A stretch of 64,000 bases of DNA from Holophagae bacterium. Lineage in GTDB: Bacteria; Acidobacteriota; Holophagae; Acanthopleuribacterales; Acanthopleuribacteraceae. The stretch is taken from the NCBI GenBank assembly GCA_030429565.1, contig JAUIFE010000002.1, positions 558,001 to 622,000 of the forward strand. Direction: 5' to 3'. Shown here one piece after another: positions 16,046 through 25,219 of the stretch. How positions within the stretch are numbered: the first letter of the stretch is position 1; every line of letters starts with the position of its first letter. The position numbers were made by a program, and so were the translations under genes. The notes under the pieces are model-generated. The model ran no database searches. It worked only from the letters and a program-made list of their open reading frames with translations, and was not told the origin of the DNA.

Positions 16046-18748
16046 GTGGACCTAGAACGAGAAAAAGCGATCTACCGCATCATCAACAATGTTTACGCGC
16101 CGCTACCGGAACTGCGCGAGGCCTATCTGCGCGCGGAATGCGGCGACGATGCCGCTTTGTTCGAGAACTTGCGCGAGCTGGTTGCCGCCGATGCCGATGA
16201 CGAGGAAGCCGTTGCTCATCGTGCCGGCGCATCACTCAACGCTTTAATTGAAAACGCCGCTGATCACGAAGCGATTCAGGAAGAACTCAAGTCGTTTGAT
16301 TGGTGTCGCCGCGTTTATGGACCGCTAGAACCCGGCGCATCGGTCGGCCCTTACCGCATTCACAAGAAAATCAGCGAAGGCGGCATGGGCATTGTGTTTC
16401 AAGCCGGTCGGGACGACGATTTTCAAATGAAGGTGGCGCTCAAGCTGATTAAACCGGCCATGGTCACCGAAGAAACCCTGAGCCGCTTCCATCGCGAGCG
16501 GCAAATTCTCGCCAACCTGCGCCATCCCAATATCGCGCAACTCTTTGACGGCGGCACCTCGGATGCCGGTTTGCCCTACCTCGCCATGGAATTCGTCGAC
16601 GGTGAACCGATTGATGTCTATTGCCGCCGGCGCCGTTTATCGCTGCGCCGGCGCCTGGAATTGTTTTGTAAAGTCTGTGACGCCGTTAGTTATGCGCACC
16701 AGAATCTCGTCATTCACCGCGACATTAAACCCGCCAATATTTTGGTGACCCAAGACGGCGAACCCAAGCTGCTCGATTTTGGCATTGCCGGTTTGATCGA
16801 TGCCAAAGGATCGCGCGGCCGCATGCGCACCACGCGTCCGTTGATGACGCCCGAATTTGCCAGTCCTGAGCAAGTGCGTGGCGAACATCTCACCGTTGCC
16901 GGTGATATTTATTCGTTGGGCGTCATTCTTTACTACCTGTTGACCGACGCCATGCCTTACGCCTTTAACCACGACCGTCCCGGCGACTACCTGCGCATCA
17001 TTTACGAAACCACGCCGCTCAAGCCCAGCCAACGCGCCACCAAAGATCTCGGCGACCAAACCGAGGTCGGCGACGCCGGTGAGCATCGCCGTCGTCGCAA
17101 ACTGCTGAGCGGTGATTTGGATTCGATAGTGCTGCACGCACTGCAAAAAGAGCCGGGTGAACGCTATCCTTCCGTGGAGCAGTTCGCCGAAGATATCCGC
17201 CTGCATTTGCAGGGGATGCCCGTACGCGTACGCACCGGAACCTTTACCTATCGATTGAGTAAGTTTATCGTGCGCAATCATTTAGCCTTAAGTACCAGCG
17301 CCTTATTTGTGTTGCTCTTGATTGGGTTTACGCTGTCTTCGCTTTACCAATACCGGCAGACCTTGCTCGAAAAAGACCAGGCCCACCGCGTCACCGAAAT
17401 TTTGATGTCGCTGTTTGAAATTACCGACCCTTCCTGGTCGCGCGGTGAGACGCTGACCGCCAAAACCTTCCTCGACGAAAGTACTGTCAAAATCAAGGCC
17501 GAACTGAAAGATCAACCGCGTGCCTATTCACGGCTTACCGGTGCGATGGGAAGGGTTTACCTCAAAATCGGCCTGCACAACGAAGCCTTGGCTCTGATGG
17601 AAGACTCGTTGGCCGGCTACCGTTCGGTTGATTCGGCGCCGATCGATAAAATCGAAACGCTGAACGATTTAGCCCGTTTGTTGGCGGTTAAGGGCGATAT
17701 CCGTCGCGCTGAGCAGTTGTCGCGCCAGGCATTGGCCGATTTAGAGCAGTCTGCTGTTGGGAAAGATCCCTTGCTGCGTGCCAAACACCAGGCTGAGTTG
17801 GGATGGATCCTGACGCTGAAGGGTGCTTTTGGTGAGGCCGAAACCCTTTTGCAAGAAGCGCTGCGTGTACAACGTGAGTTCGCGCCGGAAACGGCCGAGT
17901 TGGCCGCCATGTTGGGTTACTTGGGGCGCCTGTATTTGGCGCAAGGCGCGGTGACCGAAGCGCAACAGCCGCTTTACGAATCGCTGGCCTTGCGCAGCCG
18001 CATTCTGGGCGGTACTCATCCGCAACTTGCTGAAATTCTTCATGATCTGTCGATGCTCATGGCGCAAAGCGGCGATTTTCGTGCCGCCAAACGCATGAGT
18101 CGCGAGGCGCTGGTCATGCGCCGTCGCTTGTTTGGTGATCAGCATTATCAGGTGGCCGCCAATTTGGTTGATTTGGCCGCCATTTTTGTTGCTGCCGGCG
18201 AGGGCGCCGAAGCCCGATTAATTTATCAAGACGCGCTCAATCAAATGTTACGGTTGTTTGACGAGCAACATCCCGATGTGTTGCGCACGCGTTTCGAGTT
18301 GGGGCGTTTGGCGTTGGCGGACGGTGATCGCGATGAAGCCGAGACCCATTTTGCCGCCATGACCGCCGCCTTGCCGCAACAGGAACAGCGCGCGCCATAT
18401 TTGATCGGCTGTTTGCTCGCCGATTATGCGCGCCTGTTGGCCTTAAGCGATCAGCCACCGAAAACCGCCGCCGCCGGCAAGTGGTTCAAACGCGCCCTGG
18501 CTTGCTTGACGCGTGCTGTTCCTGCCTATCATCAGCAAGTCATCGCGACGCGCTTGGCGCTGGTTAACGATCACAGCCGCAACGGCCGCTACGAGCAAGC
18601 GGCCGAACTTTTGATAACCCTACACAATTTGGCGGACACCAACCCCGAGCCCTTTGCCGAGCATCGCGAGGCATTAGACCAAGCGGCGAAGACCCTGTCT
18701 TTGGCGTGGGGACGGCCGCTGCCGACCCACACGCAAGGTGCGCTTTGA
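16046..18748 (+). CDS. Ser/Thr protein kinase with transmembrane segment and TPR domain
   Basis: About 900 residues. An N-terminal helical segment (ELREAYLRAECGDDAALFENL) is typical of these acidobacterial kinases. The kinase domain (~100-400) has the Gly loop SEGGMGIVF, Lys133 (VALKLI), catalytic HRDIKPAN (224-231), DFG (244-246) and the PEFASPEQ segment. One membrane span at ~411-433 precedes a C-terminal array of TPR motifs (~490-880), probably periplasmic or cytosolic scaffolding. The start is uncertain: I use GTG at 16046 because family proteins begin here. ATG at 15983 and TTG at 15974 are in frame but give an atypical Arg/Pro-rich N-terminus, and none of the three has a good ribosome binding site. 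It is divergent from the ECF sigma gene. Confidence 0.88.
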   Translation: MDLEREKAIYRIINNVYAPLPELREAYLRAECGDDAALFENLRELVAADADDEEAVAHRAGASLNALIENAADHEAIQEELKSFDWCRRVYGPLEPGASVGPYRIHKKISEGGMGIVFQAGRDDDFQMKVALKLIKPAMVTEETLSRFHRERQILANLRHPNIAQLFDGGTSDAGLPYLAMEFVDGEPIDVYCRRRRLSLRRRLELFCKVCDAVSYAHQNLVIHRDIKPANILVTQDGEPKLLDFGIAGLIDAKGSRGRMRTTRPLMTPEFASPEQVRGEHLTVAGDIYSLGVILYYLLTDAMPYAFNHDRPGDYLRIIYETTPLKPSQRATKDLGDQTEVGDAGEHRRRRKLLSGDLDSIVLHALQKEPGERYPSVEQFAEDIRLHLQGMPVRVRTGTFTYRLSKFIVRNHLALSTSALFVLLLIGFTLSSLYQYRQTLLEKDQAHRVTEILMSLFEITDPSWSRGETLTAKTFLDESTVKIKAELKDQPRAYSRLTGAMGRVYLKIGLHNEALALMEDSLAGYRSVDSAPIDKIETLNDLARLLAVKGDIRRAEQLSRQALADLEQSAVGKDPLLRAKHQAELGWILTLKGAFGEAETLLQEALRVQREFAPETAELAAMLGYLGRLYLAQGAVTEAQQPLYESLALRSRILGGTHPQLAEILHDLSMLMAQSGDFRAAKRMSREALVMRRRLFGDQHYQVAANLVDLAAIFVAAGEGAEARLIYQDALNQMLRLFDEQHPDVLRTRFELGRLALADGDRDEAETHFAAMTAALPQQEQRAPYLIGCLLADYARLLALSDQPPKTAAAGKWFKRALACLTRAVPAYHQQVIATRLALVNDHSRNGRYEQAAELLITLHNLADTNPEPFAEHREALDQAAKTLSLAWGRPLPTHTQGAL

Positions 18749-19010
18749 AAAGGTCGGGCTGTCAGCAGCAGAGCCGGAAGGTTGGTATCGATGTTGGCCA
18801 GGGTGTAGCGTTGTAACGGCTTGTGAAACCTGGCCGCCGACCCGCTGCCTGCACCTTTCTTTTTCTCATCGACGGTTCGCGCTTTTTACGCGGTCGGCAG
18901 GGGGGCGACAAGCGCAGCGACTTCGAAGGTCGTGCGCCGCGGACCCAGACCGGCATTTGTTGGCAACCGGCCCCGCGTTCAACACTCCCAAAGAAGGCCG
19001 TGCCTGAGGT
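18749..19010. other. Short region between the kinase and cysN, no gene seen
   Basis: About 260 bp between convergent genes. Open frames on both strands are shadows of the neighbours. No clear hairpin with a T-run was found for either gene. Confidence 0.4.
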
Positions 19011-20810
19011 TTATGGATTTTTCGCCGGTTGGGTTCGCTGCAGGATGCGGTCGATTATGGCGGCGGATACGACACCTTGTGCGGTGTCGTCGCCTTGGGG
19101 CCAAATAAAGAAGTCACCGGCGGGCTGGGGTTCCTCGTGGAGGGAAACCGCGGCGATGTGGTCGGCACCCAACACCGGCACCACGAAATCGATTAAGGCC
19201 GGCAATGGGCAATCCACGTGGCATAACACTGTCACGCCGGTGTTTTGGAACAACTTCACCGTTTCCGCCGCGCGCCGCAACAGTTCCGCCTGGGCCAAGG
19301 CACCGGTTCCCAGTTCGGCACAGAGACCGGTGCGCAATGCCGTTTCGTCCAACAAAAACAGGGGTCGATCCGCTGCCGCCAGGGCCTCGCGCAAACGAAC
19401 CACCATTTGTTCGGCTTCCGGTGCCAAACGGGGTGCGCAAATCCAAAACGAAAAAGGCTCGCGGTCGGTTAGACCCAACCAGGCCGCCGGAGAAGCCGAT
19501 GCGCCCAAAGCCGTCGTTTTGGTGCTGCGCGATGCCGCCGGCTCGCGGTCGATGATCATGCCCGCTGCCACGGTGTGGTTGCTCTCCGCATCAATCAAAA
19601 TGAAGCTGCCGGTCGTGCGGTTTTTGCGGTACGTGTCGAATTTGATCGGCTGGTAGCAGGTTAGGGCGACCCGGCCGATCTCGTTTAATTGCAAAGTATC
19701 AGCCGACATACGCCGCAAATTATTGATGTTGACCTTGTAGAGCAAATCGGAGACCTGCACGTTGGTGGTTTGCGCGGTGTGTTTGAGCAGGTAACGACGC
19801 TGTGGATCCAATGCGCTTTCACCCATCCACACCATCATTGCTTCAATGTCGCGGCTGATTTTGGTGCGGTTGTGGGGGGCCACGATCATATCGCCACGAC
19901 TGATGTCCAATTCATCATGGAGGGTGATGGTCACGGCCATGTTGGGCGTGGCCTGTTCCAGGGCACCATCGTAGGTTTCAATTGACTTGATGCGTGTGCT
20001 TTTCCCCGAGGGCAGGACCATGACCTCACCGCCCTTGCGCAAGATGCCTGAACTTAGATTGCCGGCATAACCGCGAAAGGTTGCATTGGGTCGGCTGACG
20101 TACTGAACAGGGAACCGTAGGTCGACATAGTTGTCGCCACCGATGTAAATCGAGTCCAAATCGTCGAGCAAGGCGCGGCCGGTGAACCAAGGCATCTTGT
20201 CAGATTTGGTCACGACATTGTCGCCTTTGAGGGCGCTGATTGGGATAAACCGCAAGTCGCCAATGTCCAACTTGTTGCAGAAGGCGGAAAAGGTGGCGAC
20301 GATATCGTCAAAAACGGTTTCGCTGTAATCCACCAAATCCATTTTGTTGACGGCGACCAAAACGTGGGGGATTCGCAGCAATGAGGTAATGAAGGCGTGG
20401 CGCTTCGACTGGGGGCGAATCCCCAAACGCGCGTCTATTAAGATGACGGCCAAATCCGCTGTAGAAGCACCAGTTACCATATTGCGTGTGTACTGCTCGT
20501 GTCCCGGCGTATCGGCCAAAATGAATTTGCGTTTCGGCGTCGAAAAGTAACGGTAGGCAACGTCAATGGTGATGCCTTGCTCGCGTTCGGCCTTTAGACC
20601 GTCGACCAGACCGGCCCAATCGAAGTCATCGCTGCCGGTGCCGGTCCGAACCGCCTGCAAATGGTCCTCGTACAAACTTTTGGAATCGTGCAAGAGTCGA
20701 CCGATCAAGGTGGACTTGCCGTCGTCGACGCTGCCCGCCGTCGAAATTCGTACCAGCTCTTTTTTTTCTTCTCCGGCGAGGAAGCCGGCCAATTTTTCAG
20801 AAATACTCAC
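19011..20810 (-). CDS. cysN: Sulfate adenylyltransferase subunit 1 (GTPase) with a degenerate APS-kinase-like tail
   Basis: About 599 residues. Residues 1-430 are a normal CysN: G1 GSVDDGKST (26-34), DTPGH (100-104), NKMD (155-158), then EF-Tu-like domains II and III. With CysD it makes adenosine 5'-phosphosulfate (APS) from ATP and sulfate, driven by GTP. Residues ~450-599 align by eye with APS kinase (FSFWICAPRLAPEA, FLLDETALRTGL, ELGTG...RRAAETVKLF) but the P-loop GLSGAGKST is gone and DGDxVR has become DETALR, so this part should be inactive. I choose GTG at 20810 (AAGG 8 bases upstream, family-like MSISEK); GTG at 20819 is possible. It is the last gene of the operon, 23 bp after cysD. 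Confidence 0.9.
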   Translation of the reverse strand: MSISEKLAGFLAGEEKKELVRISTAGSVDDGKSTLIGRLLHDSKSLYEDHLQAVRTGTGSDDFDWAGLVDGLKAEREQGITIDVAYRYFSTPKRKFILADTPGHEQYTRNMVTGASTADLAVILIDARLGIRPQSKRHAFITSLLRIPHVLVAVNKMDLVDYSETVFDDIVATFSAFCNKLDIGDLRFIPISALKGDNVVTKSDKMPWFTGRALLDDLDSIYIGGDNYVDLRFPVQYVSRPNATFRGYAGNLSSGILRKGGEVMVLPSGKSTRIKSIETYDGALEQATPNMAVTITLHDELDISRGDMIVAPHNRTKISRDIEAMMVWMGESALDPQRRYLLKHTAQTTNVQVSDLLYKVNINNLRRMSADTLQLNEIGRVALTCYQPIKFDTYRKNRTTGSFILIDAESNHTVAAGMIIDREPAASRSTKTTALGASASPAAWLGLTDREPFSFWICAPRLAPEAEQMVVRLREALAAADRPLFLLDETALRTGLCAELGTGALAQAELLRRAAETVKLFQNTGVTVLCHVDCPLPALIDFVVPVLGADHIAAVSLHEEPQPAGDFFIWPQGDDTAQGVVSAAIIDRILQRTQPAKNP

Positions 20811-20833
20811 GTGACGCACCTTTATCGATAAAT

Positions 20834-21796
20834 TTAGAAATACCCTTCGCGTTTCTTGAGCTCCATGGCGCCTTCTTGCTCGTGGTCGATGACGCGGTTG
20901 GCGCGTTCCGAGGTTCGCACCTGGGTCATTTCGGCAATAATTTCGGCGACGTTGGCGGCGCTAGAGGGAACGACCCCGGAACATGGCGAACAACCCAAAC
21001 TGCGGAAGCGGCAGGAAAGGGTTTTGCGTTCGCCGCGCAAACGCTCGGGAAAAGGAAAGTTCTCAATGGGGAACAGCGTGCCGCCGCGGTCGATGACGGT
21101 GCGTTCCTTGGCGAAATAAAGCGATACCAGCGGGATCTGCTCAAGGTAGATGTAGTGCCAGATATCCATTTCGGTCCAATTGGACAAGGGAAAAACCCGA
21201 ATCGTTTCAGATGGTTTCAAACGGGCGTTGTAAAGCTGCCACAATTCGGGGCGCTGGTTCTTGGGATCCCATTGGCCGAGGTGATCGCGAAAACTGAAAA
21301 TGCGTTCCTTGGCCCGCGACTTCTCCTCATCGCGGCGCGCGCCGCCGAATGCCGCGTCGAAGCGACCGTCGCCCAGGCCGTCCAGCAGGGCGCGGGTTTT
21401 CAACGCACCACAGCAGGCGGCCGTTCCCAAGGCGAAAGGGTTGGCGCCCGTCTCGAGCGCGTTTTGGTTGCGCGATACGATCAGATTGAGGTCGTTCTCG
21501 CGAGCGAACTGATCGCGGAACGCAATCATCTCGTCGAACTTATAGGACGTATCCACGTGGAGTAGCGGAAAGGGAATGGGGCCGGGGTAAAAGGCTTTCT
21601 GCGCAAGGCGAACCAGAACAGAGGAGTCCTTGCCGATGGAATACAACAGCACGGGTCGCTCAAACTCGGCGGCCACCTCGCGGAAAATGAAAATACTTTC
21701 GGCCTCCAGTTGCTTGAGGTGAGAAAGACGTTGGGGCATTTGGACCGTGTCCTGGAGGGTGGCCCTGGCGGTCATGTCCAGAGGTGTGGTGCTCAT
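20834..21796 (-). CDS. cysD: Sulfate adenylyltransferase subunit 2
   Basis: 320 residues. The PP-loop ATP-pyrophosphatase motif [13 protein letters not shown] lies near residue 50, and the family motifs [19 protein letters not shown] and C-terminal SLGCSPCSG...S are present. It forms APS with CysN. Its ATG (21796) overlaps the cysC stop (ATGA), which fixes this start over an upstream ATG at 21808 and implies translational coupling. Location at the 3' end of an NRPS operon, with no PAPS or APS reductase gene nearby, suggests the APS is used for sulfation rather than for making cysteine. Confidence 0.95.
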   Translation of the reverse strand: MSTTPLDMTARATLQDTVQMPQRLSHLKQLEAESIFIFREVAAEFERPVLLYSIGKDSSVLVRLAQKAFYPGPIPFPLLHVDTSYKFDEMIAFRDQFARENDLNLIVSRNQNALETGANPFALGTAACCGALKTRALLDGLGDGRFDAAFGGARRDEEKSRAKERIFSFRDHLGQWDPKNQRPELWQLYNARLKPSETIRVFPLSNWTEMDIWHYIYLEQIPLVSLYFAKERTVIDRGGTLFPIENFPFPERLRGERKTLSCRFRSLGCSPCSGVVPSSAANVAEIIAEMTQVRTSERANRVIDHEQEGAMELKKREGYF

Positions 21797-22527
21797 GATG
21801 AAACACATCCTTGTGGTTGATAAGTGTCTAAATAGTCCAGGATTTTCTGGCAGGCTTCTTCCACGCTGATTTGCGCGGTGTCAATGCACAGGTTGGGCTG
21901 ATGGGGCGCTTCATAGGGGTCGTCCAACCCGGTAAAGTTTTTGATTTGACCGGCGCGTGCTTTGGCGTAAAGGCCTTTGACATCACGTGCTTCGCAAACA
22001 TCAAGCGAAGTGGCGATGTGGATTTCAATGTAGTTGCGGCACAAAGCGGCCACCTGCGCCCGTGCCTCGCGATAAGGCGAAATGTAGGAGGCAACGACGG
22101 TCACGCCGTGTTCCTCCAGCATTTTGGCAATAAAACCGGACCGCACGACATGGGCGTCGCGGTCGGCTTTGGAAAAACCGGTAGTAGGCAGGATGGCACG
22201 CGTCACGTCTCCGTCCAGCCACGCGGTGTTGCGGCCGCGGGCACGCAGTCGCGCCACCAAAGTCTTGGCGATGGTTGTTTTGCCGGCACCGGAAAGTCCG
22301 GTAAACCACAGAACCACGGGCGTCGCTTGGGGTTGATCGCGTGCCGGTTGCGCCTGATTCAGGCCGCGTTGTGCGTTGACCAGAAGCGTGCAGGCCGCGC
22401 CCTGCAAACCGAGCGCAAACAAGGCCCAATGGGGGGCGCCGGTTAGCATCAAAACCAAGACGGCCACCGGTAGGCCGAGCACCAAACTTTGTCCCCAGAC
22501 GGGAATCTTCAAGAAGAGTGTGCTCAT
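21793..22527 (-). CDS. cysC: Adenylylsulfate kinase with N-terminal membrane anchor
   Basis: 244 residues. The C-terminal ~175 residues are a complete APS kinase with P-loop GLSGAGKTT (77-85), LDGDVTR (~104-110), [12 protein letters not shown] and [10 protein letters not shown]. It makes 3'-phosphoadenylyl sulfate (PAPS). The first ~52 residues are unusual: two hydrophobic segments (~14-31 and ~35-51) that would anchor the enzyme in the inner membrane. The ATG at 22527 overlaps the preceding stop (TGATG) and has AGGAGG seven bases upstream. This kinase would do the job that the degenerate tail of CysN cannot. Confidence 0.93.
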   Translation of the reverse strand: MSTLFLKIPVWGQSLVLGLPVAVLVLMLTGAPHWALFALGLQGAACTLLVNAQRGLNQAQPARDQPQATPVVLWFTGLSGAGKTTIAKTLVARLRARGRNTAWLDGDVTRAILPTTGFSKADRDAHVVRSGFIAKMLEEHGVTVVASYISPYREARAQVAALCRNYIEIHIATSLDVCEARDVKGLYAKARAGQIKNFTGLDDPYEAPHQPNLCIDTAQISVEEACQKILDYLDTYQPQGCVSS

Positions 22528-24008
22528 CAACCGACCTCCTGCGGCACTAAGGAAGGTAGCAGTAGCAAACCTACTTTTTCGATGTGGGTGAACAGTGCTT
22601 CGAGGTGGGGTTCGGTGGTGAGGTCATTGACAAGAATAAAGCGGAAATAGGTGCGGCCTTTGATCTTGGCAATATTAAACAGCGCCCGGCCCTCGCGACG
22701 AATGACCTCGCGGATCTTTTGTTGCAGGGTATCCAACACCCTGTCGTCAAGCGCTGCCGTGCCCTGCGGCACAAAACGGAAACAAAGCACGGGTGAGACG
22801 GGTTCATAGGCGGTTTCGAAGTGAGGGTTGGCAGTCAAACGGGTGTAGGCGGCGCGTGTTAAATCCAAGCGGGTTTGGGCATGGTGGCGTATACCGCTTT
22901 CACCCAAAGCGTGAAACAGAATCCACAAGCCCAAGGCGTTAAACGGCTTACCGCATAAAGGTGTGTAGTGGCCCAAATCTTCGGTGAGACTCGCGGGATC
23001 GTCGGGGTGGTGGAACAGATACTCGGCGTCCCGTGCTTGGAAGGTGCGTTTCAACAAGGAAACATCGGGTGCCAGCAACACACTGCATGCCAGCGGTGCG
23101 TGCAGCCATTTGTGGGCGTCCCAGGTCACCGTGTCAGCCAGCTCAATGCCTTGTAAGCGCTTTGGACCGGCATCGGTGAGGGCGATGCTGCCGCCAAACG
23201 CGGCATCCACGTGGATGTGAATGTTGCGGGGACGGCACAATTCGGCAATCGCAGGCAAGGGATCAAACCCGCCGGTGACGGTACTGCCCAAGGTGACGAC
23301 AATCGCGATCGGCAACTGGTTTTCCCGATCACAGGCCGCCAAACGGTCGGCCAAGTCGGCAACACACATTTCGTTGCGGTGGTTGGTGGCGACTTTGACC
23401 AGTTGATTCGCGCCCAACCCCATCATGTTGGCGGCGTTGGCAACGGAGTAATGGGCGGCGTCCGAACAGAGGATCACGGGTTTTTGTTTTTGATTCAGCA
23501 ACCCTTCGCGCTGAACTTGGCCGGGTAGGCGGTTGTTTCGCGCCACAATCAACCCAAACAGGTTACCCAAAGAACCGCCGGGTACGAAGATGCCGCCACT
23601 CCCCGACGGCAATCCCAACAGGCCCGCCATCCAACGGGTCACGGTGCGTTCGACGACGGTTGCCGCGGGCGAGGCTTCATAGGTAGAAGTGGTGCCGTTT
23701 AACATGGCGGCCAAACTCTCGGCCAAGACGGCGGGTAGCGAGGCGCCCCCCGACATTTGGTTAAAAAACGATGGGTGCCAGGTTTTGACCGAAGCCGGCA
23801 GGATTTGATCGCGGAACAGGTCGAGTGCGGCGTCGATACCGATCCCTTCTTGCGGTGGCTGTTCGCGAAAAAAACGTTCGGCGATTTGGGCCGGTTCCTC
23901 GTAGGTGAGCAACGGTTGTTGCTGGGGTTCGACGTAGTGCTCCAACCAAAGGTCGCGAAACTTTTCGGTCAAGGCTTGGATTTGTCGGGCGCTATGGTGC
24001 TCTTGCAT
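22527..24008 (-). CDS. PLP-dependent group II amino acid decarboxylase
   Basis: 493 residues from ATG 24008 (GAGGG five bases upstream; ATG 24020 is an alternative). Family features: STYEASPAATVVER substrate-loop region, SDAAHYS (H186, stacks on PLP), HVDAAFGG (D268) and the PLP lysine K300 in WDAHKW. The length and motifs match the glutamate / aromatic-L-amino acid / 2,4-diaminobutyrate / cysteine-sulfinate decarboxylase group. The substrate cannot be told apart by eye. Its stop overlaps the cysC start (TGATG), so it is tightly coupled to PAPS formation. It could supply an amine building block for the peptide. Longer in-frame extension to 24362 overlaps the ATPase gene and is rejected. Confidence 0.88.
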   Translation of the reverse strand: MQEHHSARQIQALTEKFRDLWLEHYVEPQQQPLLTYEEPAQIAERFFREQPPQEGIGIDAALDLFRDQILPASVKTWHPSFFNQMSGGASLPAVLAESLAAMLNGTTSTYEASPAATVVERTVTRWMAGLLGLPSGSGGIFVPGGSLGNLFGLIVARNNRLPGQVQREGLLNQKQKPVILCSDAAHYSVANAANMMGLGANQLVKVATNHRNEMCVADLADRLAACDRENQLPIAIVVTLGSTVTGGFDPLPAIAELCRPRNIHIHVDAAFGGSIALTDAGPKRLQGIELADTVTWDAHKWLHAPLACSVLLAPDVSLLKRTFQARDAEYLFHHPDDPASLTEDLGHYTPLCGKPFNALGLWILFHALGESGIRHHAQTRLDLTRAAYTRLTANPHFETAYEPVSPVLCFRFVPQGTAALDDRVLDTLQQKIREVIRREGRALFNIAKIKGRTYFRFILVNDLTTEPHLEALFTHIEKVGLLLLPSLVPQEVG

Positions 24009-24115
24009 GGAGTCCCTCATCTTAATTCGGTGCTCGGAACGGGATCGGTGTCGCAGGTTTCCCGCCAAGGCTGGGCTTGATTTGTACGTTAGGAAAAGGC
24101 CGAACAGGCGGCGGC

Positions 24116-25192
24116 TCAGTCGCGCAAGATCTTTGTTTCGCCGTCGACCAGCGCCAACCGGGTCGAGGCGATGCCGGTGTCCCTGGCAATGCGGTCCGCT
24201 AATTCTTCGGCATGGGTTGTTACCCAAATTTGGGTGGTTTCGCTCATATGCGCGATTAATCGCGCCAGCGGCGCCAGTAGGTTGGGGTGCAGGCTGGTCT
24301 CCGGTTCGTTGAGCGCGATCAGTTGCGGTGGTCTCGGGCTGAGTAAGGCCGCAATCAGGCACAGATACGTTAGGGTTCCGTCGGATAATTCCTTGGCGGA
24401 AAGGGGTCGCAGCAGGCCGGGCATTCGCAGACCAATGGTTAACCGGCTTGCGTCGCCGAGGATCTCAAGCTTGGCGCCGGGAAAGGCTTCGTCGACTGCT
24501 TCCTCCAGCAGATCGGTTCGACCCAACTGGTGGGCGGTCACCAAAGCCGCCGCCAAGTCCGAGCCGTCATGAGTGAGCACCGGCGTTTGGCAGGCGACTC
24601 GCTGTTGTCGAATCGGCGACGCCTCGTCGGTGTTGAAGCGGTGGTAAAACCGCCAGTTCAACAGGGATTCACGCAATTGGTACAGCTCGGGAAAGAGGTG
24701 GGGATCGCGGATTTCCGCCAAAGCCGCCTCGTTGTGGTGAATGTCGCCTGGATAACTCATCATTTTGCCCGATTCCTCGCGTAAGACGAGGTGGGAGCCC
24801 TTGCGTTCCAAAAAGGAAATGTTGCGACCACGCATGCGGCGGACGACCTTTTCTTCCTTGGCGCCTGGGTCTAAGTTGAAAAACGCCAGTGCATTGGAGA
24901 AGGCGACCGGGCCGCAGGCAAAGTCGTAGGACCATTCGTCAAACGTAATGCCGAGTCGCATGCGAATGACGCCTTTTTTGCGCGGCCCGGCCCACAGTAC
25001 GGACGGCATGCCGCCTTCATCCGCGATTGCCCGCGTGAAGCGGCCGTCGGCAATGCGCGCTAACAGCCACAGGGCGCGGTACAAATTGCTTTTCCCACAG
25101 CCGTTGGGCCCGGTAATGACATTCACTTTTTTCAGGGGCAGGGTAATGTCGCGCAAGGATCGGTACCCTGAGAAACGCAGTTCTTTCAACAT
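24116..25192 (-). CDS. AAA/SMC-like ATPase of the RecF/OLD group
   Basis: 358 residues. Walker A GPNGCGKS (28-35), an ABC-type signature (ELSDGTLTYLCL), Walker B (LIALNEPETSLHP) and a His switch (WVTTHAEELAD) are all present. The middle domain (~60-230) is the variable insert of RecF/OLD-like ATPases. No nuclease (TOPRIM) domain follows. Such stand-alone proteins have been linked to DNA repair, phage defence or unknown roles. Here it sits inside the NRPS operon, 27 bp after a flavin monooxygenase, so it may serve production or self-protection. No function is proposed. Confidence 0.85.
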   Translation of the reverse strand: MLKELRFSGYRSLRDITLPLKKVNVITGPNGCGKSNLYRALWLLARIADGRFTRAIADEGGMPSVLWAGPRKKGVIRMRLGITFDEWSYDFACGPVAFSNALAFFNLDPGAKEEKVVRRMRGRNISFLERKGSHLVLREESGKMMSYPGDIHHNEAALAEIRDPHLFPELYQLRESLLNWRFYHRFNTDEASPIRQQRVACQTPVLTHDGSDLAAALVTAHQLGRTDLLEEAVDEAFPGAKLEILGDASRLTIGLRMPGLLRPLSAKELSDGTLTYLCLIAALLSPRPPQLIALNEPETSLHPNLLAPLARLIAHMSETTQIWVTTHAEELADRIARDTGIASTRLALVDGETKILRD

Positions 25193-25219
25193 CGGAAACT
25201 CTCTTCGTGGCGGTTGGGA

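Noticed and set aside
18823-19656. 277-codon plus-strand frame over the cysN end
   Set aside because: Arg/Pro-rich, overlaps the well-supported cysN on the other strand and has no ribosome binding site.
19011-20810. Bifunctional CysNC (sulfate adenylyltransferase + APS kinase)
   Set aside because: The kinase-like tail has no P-loop, and a complete cysC lies two genes upstream.
24009-24362. N-terminal extension of the decarboxylase
   Set aside because: It would overlap the ATPase gene in another frame and has no similarity to decarboxylases; ATG 24008 has a ribosome binding site.
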